From contig NZ_CANRKH010000007.1 in the NCBI RefSeq assembly GCF_947631165.1, positions 33,578 to 97,577 on the forward strand: DNA of 64,000 nucleotides. Reading direction: 5' to 3'. This stretch comes from an uncultured Dysosmobacter sp. GTDB taxonomy: Bacteria; Bacillota; Clostridia; Oscillospirales; Oscillospiraceae. Positions 35,636 to 44,459 of this stretch are shown piece by piece (within the stretch, counting starts at the first letter, position 1; each line of letters opens with the position of its first letter). Both the position numbers and the translations under genes were made by a program. The notes under the pieces were generated by a model. The model was not told where the DNA came from and did not search any database. It saw nothing but the letters and a program-made list of their open reading frames with translations.

Positions 35636-35673
35636 TCTCCGATAAGGGACAGCATTTCATCCAAAACTGATTT

Positions 35674-36018
35674 TCACCTGCGGCGGATGAAGCACCGCAC
35701 GATCTCCATAGAGCCGAAGATCAGCAGGTGATAGAGCAGGATGATCCCGCCAAACAGGAGGATATCCGCCACGTAACACATCTCCGGGCGGATCCCGCAG
35801 ATCATGCCGGTCAGCACGGACCAGAGGACCAGCGTCAGCAGACGGGTCGTGATGGGGGACCAGCCCAGGGTCTCAGTCCAGAAATTCCCGCCGGTCATCT
35901 TGTCCGCCAGCCCTTCCACCAGGCGTTTGCCCACTGGGAGGCGAAAGAAGACGGTCGTGAAGAGCAGCACCGCCAGAACGGCCAGCCTTGTGTTGATCGG
36001 TGTGATGGGGGTCATCAT
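35674..36018 (-). CDS. small membrane protein (three to four TM)
   Basis: 114 residues, AGGAGG before the ATG, 11 bases after the stop of the secreted-protein gene, so co-transcribed with it. Hydrophobic segments about 10-26, 58-76 and 82-106. Arg-rich C terminus. Not recognised; perhaps handles or protects against the upstream secreted product. Confidence 0.55.
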   Translation of the reverse strand: MMTPITPINTRLAVLAVLLFTTVFFRLPVGKRLVEGLADKMTGGNFWTETLGWSPITTRLLTLVLWSVLTGMICGIRPEMCYVADILLFGGIILLYHLLIFGSMEIVRCFIRRR

Positions 36019-36029
36019 AAGATCGCCTC

Positions 36030-36443
36030 CTATTCCTCTGCATACGCTTTGATATGCAGCGTACAGTTGCCCGTGGTGCCAGCAGCAAATTCTGCCGTTA
36101 CTTGAAACGCCGCGCCGGCCACATTGCAGGAAAGCGGCTTTTCAAACGTCACATCAGTGCTTTCCGCCAGCTCATATGTGCCGCCGCTGTTTTTCGTATA
36201 GACCCGTACTTTCACGGCGGTTGGTCCCTGGGTCGAGACCAGCGACACATTCACCGTACTGCCGCCCAGAGAATTACCGTCAGTCAGCACTTCATATTCT
36301 CCCGTCTGGGGAGAGAGTCCAAACGTCTTGCTCTGATCGACTGGCTTTGGCAGGAACAGTCCGCCAGCCGCGCTTGCGGAAAAGGTGCAGAACAGCAGAA
36401 CCAACAGCGACAGCGCGACATATTTTCTATATTTTTCCCTCAT
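36030..36443 (-). CDS. small secreted protein with signal peptide
   Basis: 137 residues from the ATG at 36443, which has GGGAGGGG six bases upstream. Signal peptide about residues 1-26 (hydrophobic LSLLVLLFCTFSASA, cleavage near ASA-AGG). The mature part is Thr/Val-rich, with NVSLVSTQGPTAVKVRVYTK, a likely beta-sandwich. It shares its leader with the two collapsed copies. Product unknown. Confidence 0.6.
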   Translation of the reverse strand: MREKYRKYVALSLLVLLFCTFSASAAGGLFLPKPVDQSKTFGLSPQTGEYEVLTDGNSLGGSTVNVSLVSTQGPTAVKVRVYTKNSGGTYELAESTDVTFEKPLSCNVAGAAFQVTAEFAAGTTGNCTLHIKAYAEE

Positions 36444-36566
36444 GGATAGCCCCTCCCTGGCCATTTTATTTGTCTGGCGAAAGCACTGGATAACTATTTC
36501 TCCACGGAGCTATGGTGACAGGATGAACGCAGCGTTCTCCCGGCCGATTCGGCATAGCCGGAGCAT
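36444..36566 (-). repeat. cassette copy C: terminator-like hairpin and leader
   Basis: Diverged copy of the leader found at 35510-35635 and 37850-37975. The CCAGGGAGGGG core is at 36450-36460 (reverse). Here the leader still serves an intact gene. Confidence 0.6.
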
Positions 36567-36590
36567 TCTTTTTTATGCACGGGCGCAGTA

Positions 36591-37712
36591 TTACCTGCTC
36601 TGCTGGCCTTCTGCCAGCTCCGCCCGCACTTCATCGACTGTCTTTCCGATGGTCTGAACAGGCTTTTCCGAATACCAGCCCAATCTGCCGATCTCATTGC
36701 CGTCCCTGTCGTACAGGGGTTCGGACGTGGCGGTGCGCATCGCCGCCATCTCTTCCTCGCTGACCGGCAGCTCTTTCGGGCAGCGGATATAGCCGGCAAG
36801 CCCATCCTCATTGACCGCGGGCTTCAGGTCCGGGGAATACCCCACCGCTTCCCGCAAAACATCGGGGCCATAGGTCTGTCCCTTGGCGTTCACCGGGTAT
36901 TTTCCATTCACCAAATACGCATCCGCCAAAGCCCACAGCTCGGGGTTCTGGGCGGTGCTGTCTGCCAGCTCGGCCGCCACCGTTTCCATGTCCTTCCCAA
37001 TGATATCGGGACGCGAGAACTCCACAAAGAAGCTGCCGATACGCTTTCCAGCCAAATCATAGAGCGCTATAAATTTCCCGTCATAGCGGCCAAAAGCCCT
37101 TTCATCCGCAGCGGCCAGCTCTTCATAGCGGACATAACCGCTCTGCCCCTCTGTTCCCATGGCGGCCACCAGATCAGGGTGTCTTCCAGTCTCCAGCGCC
37201 GCCGACAATGTGCCGTATGTCTCTCCGCGGCTGTTCACAGGCAGAGCCATGTCCACGTCGTCAGTCGAGCGAGACTGTGATCCATTGGAGGTGGTCAGCC
37301 GATGTGTTTGAAACGGATCGAATTTTCCATCTGCCTGTTTCACATGCAGAACGCCGTAACCGGTGATTTCGGTCCCGCTGAAATAGGTGTATTTCGTCTG
37401 GGTCACAAGGAAATAGTAGGGATCTGACAAGGTGGCAAGGCTTGAGCGCACCACTTTGCCCTCATTGTCCTCTATAAACGCCTGCGCCTGCACCTGGTCC
37501 ACAGGGATCGGTCTGTTATCCGCCGATTTGATCCACGCCGCCGAGCTGTACCGCCCCTGATCCTCGTAAAGCGTGGTCCAGATCTCATAGTTCCGCCCAT
37601 TGCCGTCGGCAGGCCGCGGGTCCGACTCGGCGATCTCTCTTGCGAAAGCGGGCACGCTGATGGAACAGCAGAGTGCGATCGCCAGAAGCAATGCCGCCAA
37701 TTTTTTCTTCAT
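36591..37712 (-). CDS. secreted protein with tandem ~80-residue repeat
   Basis: 373 residues, signal peptide (1-24, cut near AFA-REI), GAAAGGAG before the ATG. After a unique N-terminal part there are two copies of one domain: about 155-232 (VNSRGETYG…GQSGYVRYEEL…DLAGKRIGSF) and about 272-352 (VNAKGQTYG…GLAGYIRCPKEL…DRDGNEIGRL). The same kind of repeat occurs, as I remember, in BlaR1/M56-associated extracellular parts of Clostridia. No enzyme motif. Function unknown, envelope location. Confidence 0.65.
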   Translation of the reverse strand: MKKKLAALLLAIALCCSISVPAFAREIAESDPRPADGNGRNYEIWTTLYEDQGRYSSAAWIKSADNRPIPVDQVQAQAFIEDNEGKVVRSSLATLSDPYYFLVTQTKYTYFSGTEITGYGVLHVKQADGKFDPFQTHRLTTSNGSQSRSTDDVDMALPVNSRGETYGTLSAALETGRHPDLVAAMGTEGQSGYVRYEELAAADERAFGRYDGKFIALYDLAGKRIGSFFVEFSRPDIIGKDMETVAAELADSTAQNPELWALADAYLVNGKYPVNAKGQTYGPDVLREAVGYSPDLKPAVNEDGLAGYIRCPKELPVSEEEMAAMRTATSEPLYDRDGNEIGRLGWYSEKPVQTIGKTVDEVRAELAEGQQSR

Positions 37713-37770
37713 AGCTGGCTCCTTTCATGAACCGTTAAAATGAACAGCAGGGTCATATTAAATTGTTATT

Positions 37771-37975
37771 GCCGTGATGCTCAATAATTCACTTTCCCCC
37801 GATACGGAGATCGTGTTGGACGAATTATTTCTGATCGCCAGCGTGTAATCCCCTCCCTGGTCATTTTATCTGCCGGGCGGAAACGCTGGACACCTATTTC
37901 GCCAGCTATGGCGTAAGCAGAAAAACCAACGCGCTCCCTGCCGCACTGGTGCGGCGGGGGCAGTTTCACGTGTCC
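37771..37975 (-). repeat. cassette copy B: terminator + leader + 3' tail of small secreted-protein gene
   Basis: Same order as copy A with an offset of about 2340 bases and a few substitutions. It is followed on the minus strand by the promoter-proximal region of the 373-residue gene. The reading frame after the leader's ATG is shifted relative to the gene tail, so it does not encode a fusion. It fills the gap 37713-37996. Confidence 0.75.
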
Positions 37976-37996
37976 CGAATACGGCTCGGCGATCCT

Positions 37997-38431
37997 TCAT
38001 ACCCGCGGCGGATGTCGTTCACCGCCTTGCCCTTTAGATTTAAAATCACGACTCAATGTCCAGAAAAGGATGCCCTTTACCGCAAAAAATGCAATTTCTG
38101 GAAGCAGCATACTGGTAAACCGACAGACACGCAGAAAACAGCAAAGACACCAAATCGAAAAAAGCACATGTGGGGTGTAAATGGCCAAAAACTTTCCAAA
38201 GTCATGCTGGGAAAATGTTGCATGAGCAAATATTTTCCCAGCATTCCGCAGTATGCGCCGTGCAAGGCACCATGTAACGATTTGCCAAGGGAGAAAAAGC
38301 AGTACAGACAAATATTCAAGAGGTTCTCTAACAGAAAATGACAACCACAATCCTTCCATTAGCCCTACGGTGTGAATCAGTAATATTCGGAACATGATAT
38401 TTGTCCTATAGGCATCCATAAACCACTTCAT
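37997..38431 (-). CDS. integral membrane protein, unknown
   Basis: 144 residues from the ATG at 38431 (GGAGGG upstream). Three to four hydrophobic segments, a Cys-rich one (IWCLCCFLRVC) near residue 95. Arg/Lys-rich tail whose end runs up to copy B. Not recognised. Confidence 0.5.
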   Translation of the reverse strand: MKWFMDAYRTNIMFRILLIHTVGLMEGLWLSFSVREPLEYLSVLLFLPWQIVTWCLARRILRNAGKIFAHATFSQHDFGKFLAIYTPHVLFSIWCLCCFLRVCRFTSMLLPEIAFFAVKGILFWTLSRDFKSKGQGGERHPPRV

Positions 38432-38475
38432 GGCACCCTCCACACGCATCGTTTGATGTGGGAAAAATTACAAAT

Positions 38476-38987
38476 TCAACCCGTAGAATATAACTCCGTC
38501 TTTACCATGCAATCTAAAAATCTTTCCACTCCACCATCATTGTAGACCCATACTATATGATACCATGACATACTTCCCGAATAATAGGTAGATTTATAGT
38601 ATTTTCCCATAACCTTGCCATCATGCTTGATATAGTAAAGAAGCTGTGCCCCTGCACTTATTGCCGTGACAGTAAAGCAAATAGGGCCTAAGCCCGGGAT
38701 AAAGCCCATTAAACTAACAGCTGAACCCGCAATAGTTCCTTCAATAAAAGAATCTCCAGTTGTCATCCCTAAATATATAAAACCCTCAGGCGAATAATGC
38801 CCGTAGCGGCAAGTGTCATCCTCCAATGGCATAATGCCATTAGGTTTACCGCCTACGAAAAACCGTTGTCCACTTTGAGCAATCTGAGATGAACAATAAG
38901 TATGTTCATTTTCAATGGCTAACGCAGGAGCAGATAAGGATATACATGTAGCTAAGGCTAAAAACAAACAAATTATTCTTTTTTCAT
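38476..38987 (-). pseudogene. secreted protein gene frameshifted in the signal-peptide poly-A run
   Basis: A perfect site AAGGGAGGGA stands before ATG at 38987, but the run after it has six A, so the frame ends at once (M-K-K-E-stop). With seven A it would read MKKRIICLFLALATCIS, a normal signal peptide continuing into an intact 163-residue frame (mature part with GFIYLGMTTGDS, a hydrophobic glycine-rich stretch and C-terminal Trp/Tyr). The open frame itself can begin only at TTG 38967, which has no site. So: decayed gene, slippage-controlled gene, or a sequencing error. Function unknown. Confidence 0.65.
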
Positions 38988-39016
38988 AATTCCCTCCCTT
39001 TTTGCCGCATATGATA

Positions 39017-39418
39017 TTAGTAGATCACATATCCCGATACGGAGATCGTATCGGATGAATTGTTCCTGATTGCCAGCGTATAATATCCCTTCTGGCTGAC
39101 TCTAAATGTCTCGTAGAAATTTCCGGTTTTCGTATTTGCCGAATAAAATAATCCATCCGGCGCGATAAAGCCGAAATCCACGCTGGCCGAGTTCGGCTTG
39201 TAGGTGGCGCTGATCGTGATCGTCTCACCGATATCCAGTGGGAAGGACTTATCATTTGTAAACAGCAAATTACCAGGAATCTCCGCATTAAAGTTGTTTG
39301 TCGCCCGTACTATGGCTATCTCCTGCTCCACCACTTCGACTGCTCCCGCGTTGATCGTGAGACATCCGATCACCGCGGCACAGGCCAACACGATACAGAG
39401 CAATTTTTTAAGCCTCAT
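39017..39418 (-). CDS. small secreted beta-rich protein (intact member of the collapsed family)
   Basis: 133 residues, GGAAAGGAGGTG before the ATG. Signal peptide 1-26 (…INAGA). The mature part (PLDIGETITISATYKP, ASVDFGFIAPDG, GYYTLAIRNNSSDTISVSGYVIY) looks like an Ig/beta-sandwich. Its last ~22 codons are repeated at 35441 and 37785. Product unknown; likely cell-surface or secreted. Confidence 0.65.
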   Translation of the reverse strand: MRLKKLLCIVLACAAVIGCLTINAGAVEVVEQEIAIVRATNNFNAEIPGNLLFTNDKSFPLDIGETITISATYKPNSASVDFGFIAPDGLFYSANTKTGNFYETFRVSQKGYYTLAIRNNSSDTISVSGYVIY

Positions 39419-39441
39419 AAAAACTCACCTCCTTTCCTGTA

Positions 39442-39891
39442 TCACCACTCCGACGAAAAGTGATTGCCTGGTACGACCTCCACCTCCTCTCCTCTCATAT
39501 CCGCCATGTCCAGAAGATCATCCGGCTTCGGGGCGGCTATGTAGCCGATGATAAGCCCCGTTACCAGCGCCAGCAGGCACAGCAGCGCCGCCAGCCAGAC
39601 CGCCATCCGGCGGCCCTGTTTTGGCTTCGCCCCGGCGGGCGGCTCCAAAGCAGCCGGCTCCGGGTCAGGCGGCTCCTCTTCCTCCGCTGGCGCCGCCGCG
39701 CCGTAGACCAGCTCGTCCAGAGTCACGCCGTACAGCCGGCCCAGCTCCATCAAATTTTCCGCGGACGGCGCGGCCATGCCGGTCTCCCACCGGGACACCG
39801 CCTGCCGGGATACGTCAACCCGCTCCGCCACATCCGCCTGGGACAATCCCGCAGCCTGCCGCAGGTCCCGCAGCCTTTCTTCCACGCCCAT
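39442..39891 (-). CDS. membrane-tethered XRE-family regulator
   Basis: 149 residues from the ATG at 39891 (AAGGAG upstream). HTH_3 domain at residues 1-60 (LRQAAGLSQADVAERVDVSRQAVSRWE), an acidic Pro/Glu/Ala linker, then one TM helix (about 96-116) and a short outer tail. Such regulators may sense envelope signals. It heads the tract of secreted-protein genes on the same strand and may control them. Confidence 0.82.
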   Translation of the reverse strand: MGVEERLRDLRQAAGLSQADVAERVDVSRQAVSRWETGMAAPSAENLMELGRLYGVTLDELVYGAAAPAEEEEPPDPEPAALEPPAGAKPKQGRRMAVWLAALLCLLALVTGLIIGYIAAPKPDDLLDMADMRGEEVEVVPGNHFSSEW

Positions 39892-40002
39892 CTTCAGCTC
39901 CTTTCTTCCACCATAGCAAAATGTCCAATTTTTGTAAACCGCATCTAGTTTACAAGGGGGCAATTATTGATTGCCCCCTTGCTTTCCGCCCATATTCGCC
40001 CC

Positions 40003-40368
40003 TCACCGGGTCGGAATGATCTCGATCCAGTACCCGTCGGGGTCGCTGATGAAATAGATGCCCATTTTCGGGTTTTCAAAGCACACGCACCCCATGGCCT
40101 GGTGCTTCGCGTGGGCCGCCTCATAGTCCGCCGCCTGCATGGCCAGGTGGAACTCGCACTCCCCCAGGTCGTACTTCTGGGGGTGGTCCCGCAGCCACGT
40201 CAGCTCCAGCCGGAAATCCGTCTTCCCGTCCCCCAGGAACACGATGACGAAGCTGCCGTCCTCGGCCTCCTTCCGCCGCACCGGCTCCAGGCCCAGGGCG
40301 TCCTTGTAGAATTGCATGGATTTGTCCAGATCGGACACATTGAAGTTGAAATGGTTGAAAGTCAGCAT
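40003..40368 (-). CDS. VOC (glyoxalase/dioxygenase-fold) protein
   Basis: 121 residues from the ATG at 40368 (GAGGTGAG upstream). VOC fold with FNHFNFNVSDLDKSMQFY at the start and FISDPDGYWIEIIPT at the end. Metal ligands are plausible: His in the first strand, Glu in RLELTW and in IEI. Resembles lactoylglutathione lyase GloA-like proteins; actual substrate not known. Confidence 0.85.
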   Translation of the reverse strand: MLTFNHFNFNVSDLDKSMQFYKDALGLEPVRRKEAEDGSFVIVFLGDGKTDFRLELTWLRDHPQKYDLGECEFHLAMQAADYEAAHAKHQAMGCVCFENPKMGIYFISDPDGYWIEIIPTR

Positions 40369-40449
40369 ACGTCTCACCTCATGTTTGATTTGATAGTGGT
40401 TTCTTAAGTTCAGTATAGCACGCAGGGCACCCCCGCCGCAAGCGCGGCG

Positions 40450-40482
40450 GAAAAAAGTCCCCGGGCCGCCGCCCAGGGACTA
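40450..40482 (-). terminator. terminator of the HAD gene
   Basis: Minus strand: AGTCCCTGGGC, loop, GCCCGGGGACT, T6. Confidence 0.85.
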
Positions 40483-40506
40483 TTTTTGTATCATTCCGCA
40501 CGGCGT

Positions 40507-41274
40507 TCAGATCGCCTGCTTTTCCTGCAAGATCTGCTGCTTCAGGATGGGGTACACCTCGTAGATGTCGGTGATGCTGTACGTCGGCTTTACATCCTTC
40601 GGCACGTCCTTGTCCCGGGACGCGGTGAGGTGAGAGTGGATGTGGAACGTGACGCCAAAGCCCATCCGCTGGGGGCCGATGACGTCCCGGGAGAAGGTAT
40701 CGCCCACGTAGGCGCAGGTGGCGGGGTCCGACTGGATCTGATGCAGGGATACCCGGAAAATATTGGGGTCCGGCTTGCGGTAGCCGGTGACGGAGGACAG
40801 CGTCACATCCTGGAAATAATCCCGGATGCCGTACTCCTTCAAGATCCAGAACACCTGGTACAAACTGGCGGTGTTGCTGATGACCCCCAGCTTCAATCCC
40901 AAGCTCTTCAGGCCCTCCAGCATCTCCACCACGCCGGGCCGCAGGCTGCGGTGGTAATAGGTGATCTCCCACATGTGGGCCAGCTCCTCAGCAAAGGGCT
41001 TCACCGTTTCAAAATCCAGGCCGAATTCCGGCAGCACATAGTTGCCCCAGATCTCCTCGGGCTTCAATTCACGGTTGGTGGGAGCCCGGTAAGCGGCATA
41101 GTTGTCCCAGCCGTCCGCCAGCTTTTTCACGGCGGTGGGAATATCCATGTCCACAGCGATTCCCTTTTCCCGGAGGATGCGCAGGACCCCTTCGGCGGAT
41201 GCCGCGCGGCTGGCATCGTCGGTATAGATGTCCTCCAGCGTACCGCCCATGTCAAACAATACGGTATCGATCAT
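40507..41274 (-). CDS. HAD-superfamily hydrolase
   Basis: 255 residues from the ATG at 41274. Motif I DTVLFDMGGTLED (note Met-Gly instead of the usual D-x-D-G, DMGGT; nucleophile Asp9 is present but the second Asp is Gly), motif II VISNTAS, Lys in YRKPDPNIF, and motif III YVGDTFSRDV. The loss of the second Asp argues against a classical phosphatase; similar DxGGT forms exist among haloacid dehalogenase-like proteins. It follows the membrane protein gene by four bases. Confidence 0.85.
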   Translation of the reverse strand: MIDTVLFDMGGTLEDIYTDDASRAASAEGVLRILREKGIAVDMDIPTAVKKLADGWDNYAAYRAPTNRELKPEEIWGNYVLPEFGLDFETVKPFAEELAHMWEITYYHRSLRPGVVEMLEGLKSLGLKLGVISNTASLYQVFWILKEYGIRDYFQDVTLSSVTGYRKPDPNIFRVSLHQIQSDPATCAYVGDTFSRDVIGPQRMGFGVTFHIHSHLTASRDKDVPKDVKPTYSITDIYEVYPILKQQILQEKQAI

Positions 41275-41278
41275 AATC

Positions 41279-41824
41279 TCACTGCCTTTTCTCAAGCCTT
41301 GCCGCAGGGGCGGCCTGGGGTTTATTTTTCCAGTATCGGTAATAAAGGAATATCGACGATCCGCCGCCCAGTACAAGAGGAGGCAGCACGAACATCCCAA
41401 AGAGCCACAGGATCATCTGCCGGACCTCCGGCTCATCTTTTGAATAGATCAGCAGAGTGATGAGGCAGGCCAGCATCAGTAAAAACGCCCAAAGATACGC
41501 TGCCGGCAGCAGCCGCTTCTCCGTTTTGGATAAAAACCATGCCAGGCCGCACACCGCCGCTCCGACGGCCGACGGGATCAAGGCCTCCAGCAGGTTCACT
41601 GCCGTCACCGGCAATCCGGCCAGCACCGCGTCCAGCGGGTCCAGCAGGAAGAAAAACAGTGCGCCGTAAACAAAGATGAACAGCCATGCGAGGCAGAAGG
41701 AATACAGCATCAGGGTGCTTTTCACCTTGCCGTTCTCTGTCATCTGGAACGCTCCCCAGAAACTGTCGGCGGCTTTGGTGACCTTTTCGTTGTATTTTTG
41801 TTGTTGAATGGGGTTGCCGCGCAT
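41279..41824 (-). CDS. four-TM membrane protein, unknown
   Basis: 181 residues, AAAAGGAGG eight bases before the ATG. TM segments about 40-62, 68-95, 105-127 and 138-160. Cytoplasmic N terminus rich in Gln/Lys (NPIQQQKYNEKVTKAAD), Arg/Lys end. Not recognised. It forms a two-gene unit with the HAD gene. Confidence 0.6.
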   Translation of the reverse strand: MRGNPIQQQKYNEKVTKAADSFWGAFQMTENGKVKSTLMLYSFCLAWLFIFVYGALFFFLLDPLDAVLAGLPVTAVNLLEALIPSAVGAAVCGLAWFLSKTEKRLLPAAYLWAFLLMLACLITLLIYSKDEPEVRQMILWLFGMFVLPPLVLGGGSSIFLYYRYWKNKPQAAPAARLEKRQ

Positions 41825-41846
41825 GGATCTTCCTCCTTTTAGGGAA

Positions 41847-41873
41847 GGCGGGCGGCCATATCAGCCGCCCGCC
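41847..41873 (-). terminator. stem-loop after the ABC binding-protein gene
   Basis: GGCGGGCGGC and GCCGCCCGCC, 7-base loop; the following T-tract is poor, so termination may be partial. Confidence 0.6.
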
Positions 41874-41901
41874 CGACGGAGCCGCATTCAGCGGCAGGAT
41901 A

Positions 41902-43230
41902 TCACATGTTGGGGTTCTGGTTCAGCCACAGGGTCCACATATCCTGAACGTTGGGATAGTTCCAGTAGATCGCGTCCAGGTCGTTGGCGCGGGCACCCAA
42001 GTCGGCCAGCTTCTCGGGGTTCCAGTCGTCCTCCACGTCGTCACGGAGCATCCAGTTGCCTTCCTTGGAGAAGGGCTTCAGGCCGCCGCTCTTGCCATCA
42101 GCGCCGCCGGTGACGAAGCGGATGAACAGACGGGCGCCGGCGGGGTTGTCGCAGCCGGCCACAGCGAACATGGATTCCACGTTCAGCAGGGCGTTGTAGG
42201 GAGTCAGGTTGGTGCACCAGGCGATGTTGTAACCGGACTCGTCGCGGTTGCCGATCTTACCGGCGGAGGCCAGGGCCAGAGCGGGATCGTCGGCGGTGGA
42301 GTTGTGAACGGCCAGCACCAGCTCGTCGCCGTCGCCGATGAAGGTCATCTTCGCCTGGCTGAAGCGCCACAGGTACTCAACGCCGGCGTTGTTCTCGGGG
42401 ACCTCAAAGGGGAACTGAGAAGCGTCGTAGGTGTACTCCAGGTCCTCACCGTAAACGTCCTTATAGGACTGGGCCATCTCATCGGAATAGTTGATGAAGC
42501 TGGCGAACAGGGACAGGTAAGCAGTCTCCTGGCCGATCTCCTTGGTGTACAGGCGGTACTTCTGGCTGCCATCCTCGTTCTTCTCGATGATCTGCCACCA
42601 GCTGGTGATGGGCTGGCCATCGGGGAATGCCTCAGTATTATAATACCAGAAAGCCTGGGATGCGTAAAGGGGGTAACTGAACGTTAAATTCTCCTCGTCA
42701 ATGTGAGAGCAGATGTCACGGGGATAGAACGGCTCGATGATGCCCTGAGAATAGTATTCAAAGAACACGTTGCCGTTCACGTCCTTGGTCTGCAGCACGT
42801 CGGCGGTGATATTGCCGGTCTCGTTCTCGATCTGAGCCTTGCTCAGCACCTCGTCAGAGTCCAGATCAGACACCTCCAGCTTCAGCTCGGGATAGGTCTC
42901 GTTCCACTTGTCCACGACCTTCAGCATTTTGGAGGAGGTGGCGTAGACGTTGATGGTGTCGGCGCCGGCGGCAGCCTCTTCCTTGGCCTTCTCATAGAGC
43001 TCCTCGTCGGTCATGTCGCTCCACTCGTCCCAGTAGGGGCCGTGGGCCTCGGTGCCGGTCTCCACGTCATAGCCCAGGTTCAGGGGGCACTCCGCCTCGG
43101 TAGTGGCGGGTTCTTCCGTGCCAGGAGCGTCCGTGTTGGCGGGCTCGTCGGTCTTCTTGTCGCCGCCGCAGGCGGCCAGGCTCAGCACCATAACGCCGGC
43201 CATCAGGAGTGCAAAGAGTTTCTTTTTCAT
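41902..43230 (-). CDS. ferric-type ABC transporter substrate-binding lipoprotein
   Basis: 442 residues. Lipobox LAAC (Cys21), Lys/Thr/Glu/Pro tether. Extracellular solute-binding fold: INVYATSSKMLKVVDKW, ADVLQTKDVNGNVFFEYY, and a C-terminal SGGLKPFSKEGNWMLRDD. Together with a fused double permease the closest types are the Fbp/Afu/PotD-like importers (iron, thiamine, 2-aminoethylphosphonate). Last gene of the operon; ligand undetermined. Confidence 0.85.
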   Translation of the reverse strand: MKKKLFALLMAGVMVLSLAACGGDKKTDEPANTDAPGTEEPATTEAECPLNLGYDVETGTEAHGPYWDEWSDMTDEELYEKAKEEAAAGADTINVYATSSKMLKVVDKWNETYPELKLEVSDLDSDEVLSKAQIENETGNITADVLQTKDVNGNVFFEYYSQGIIEPFYPRDICSHIDEENLTFSYPLYASQAFWYYNTEAFPDGQPITSWWQIIEKNEDGSQKYRLYTKEIGQETAYLSLFASFINYSDEMAQSYKDVYGEDLEYTYDASQFPFEVPENNAGVEYLWRFSQAKMTFIGDGDELVLAVHNSTADDPALALASAGKIGNRDESGYNIAWCTNLTPYNALLNVESMFAVAGCDNPAGARLFIRFVTGGADGKSGGLKPFSKEGNWMLRDDVEDDWNPEKLADLGARANDLDAIYWNYPNVQDMWTLWLNQNPNM

Positions 43231-43296
43231 CGGGTCTTCTCCTTTCGTTTTTGAAACATGTAGGGATTCTCCGCTGGGTCATTTATAAACTCGCGG

Positions 43297-44418
<1,122 letters not shown>

Positions 44419-44459
44419 ATCATTCTTTCCTTTCTGTCAATAAACACGGTTCCTGGAAA

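Noticed and set aside
37781..37969. Small ORF across cassette copy B
   Set aside because: It reads the leader and tail in the wrong frame; a remnant, not a gene.
38476..38967. Normal gene starting at TTG 38967
   Set aside because: No ribosome site there and the signal peptide would lose its basic start; the upstream ATG with A6 explains it better.
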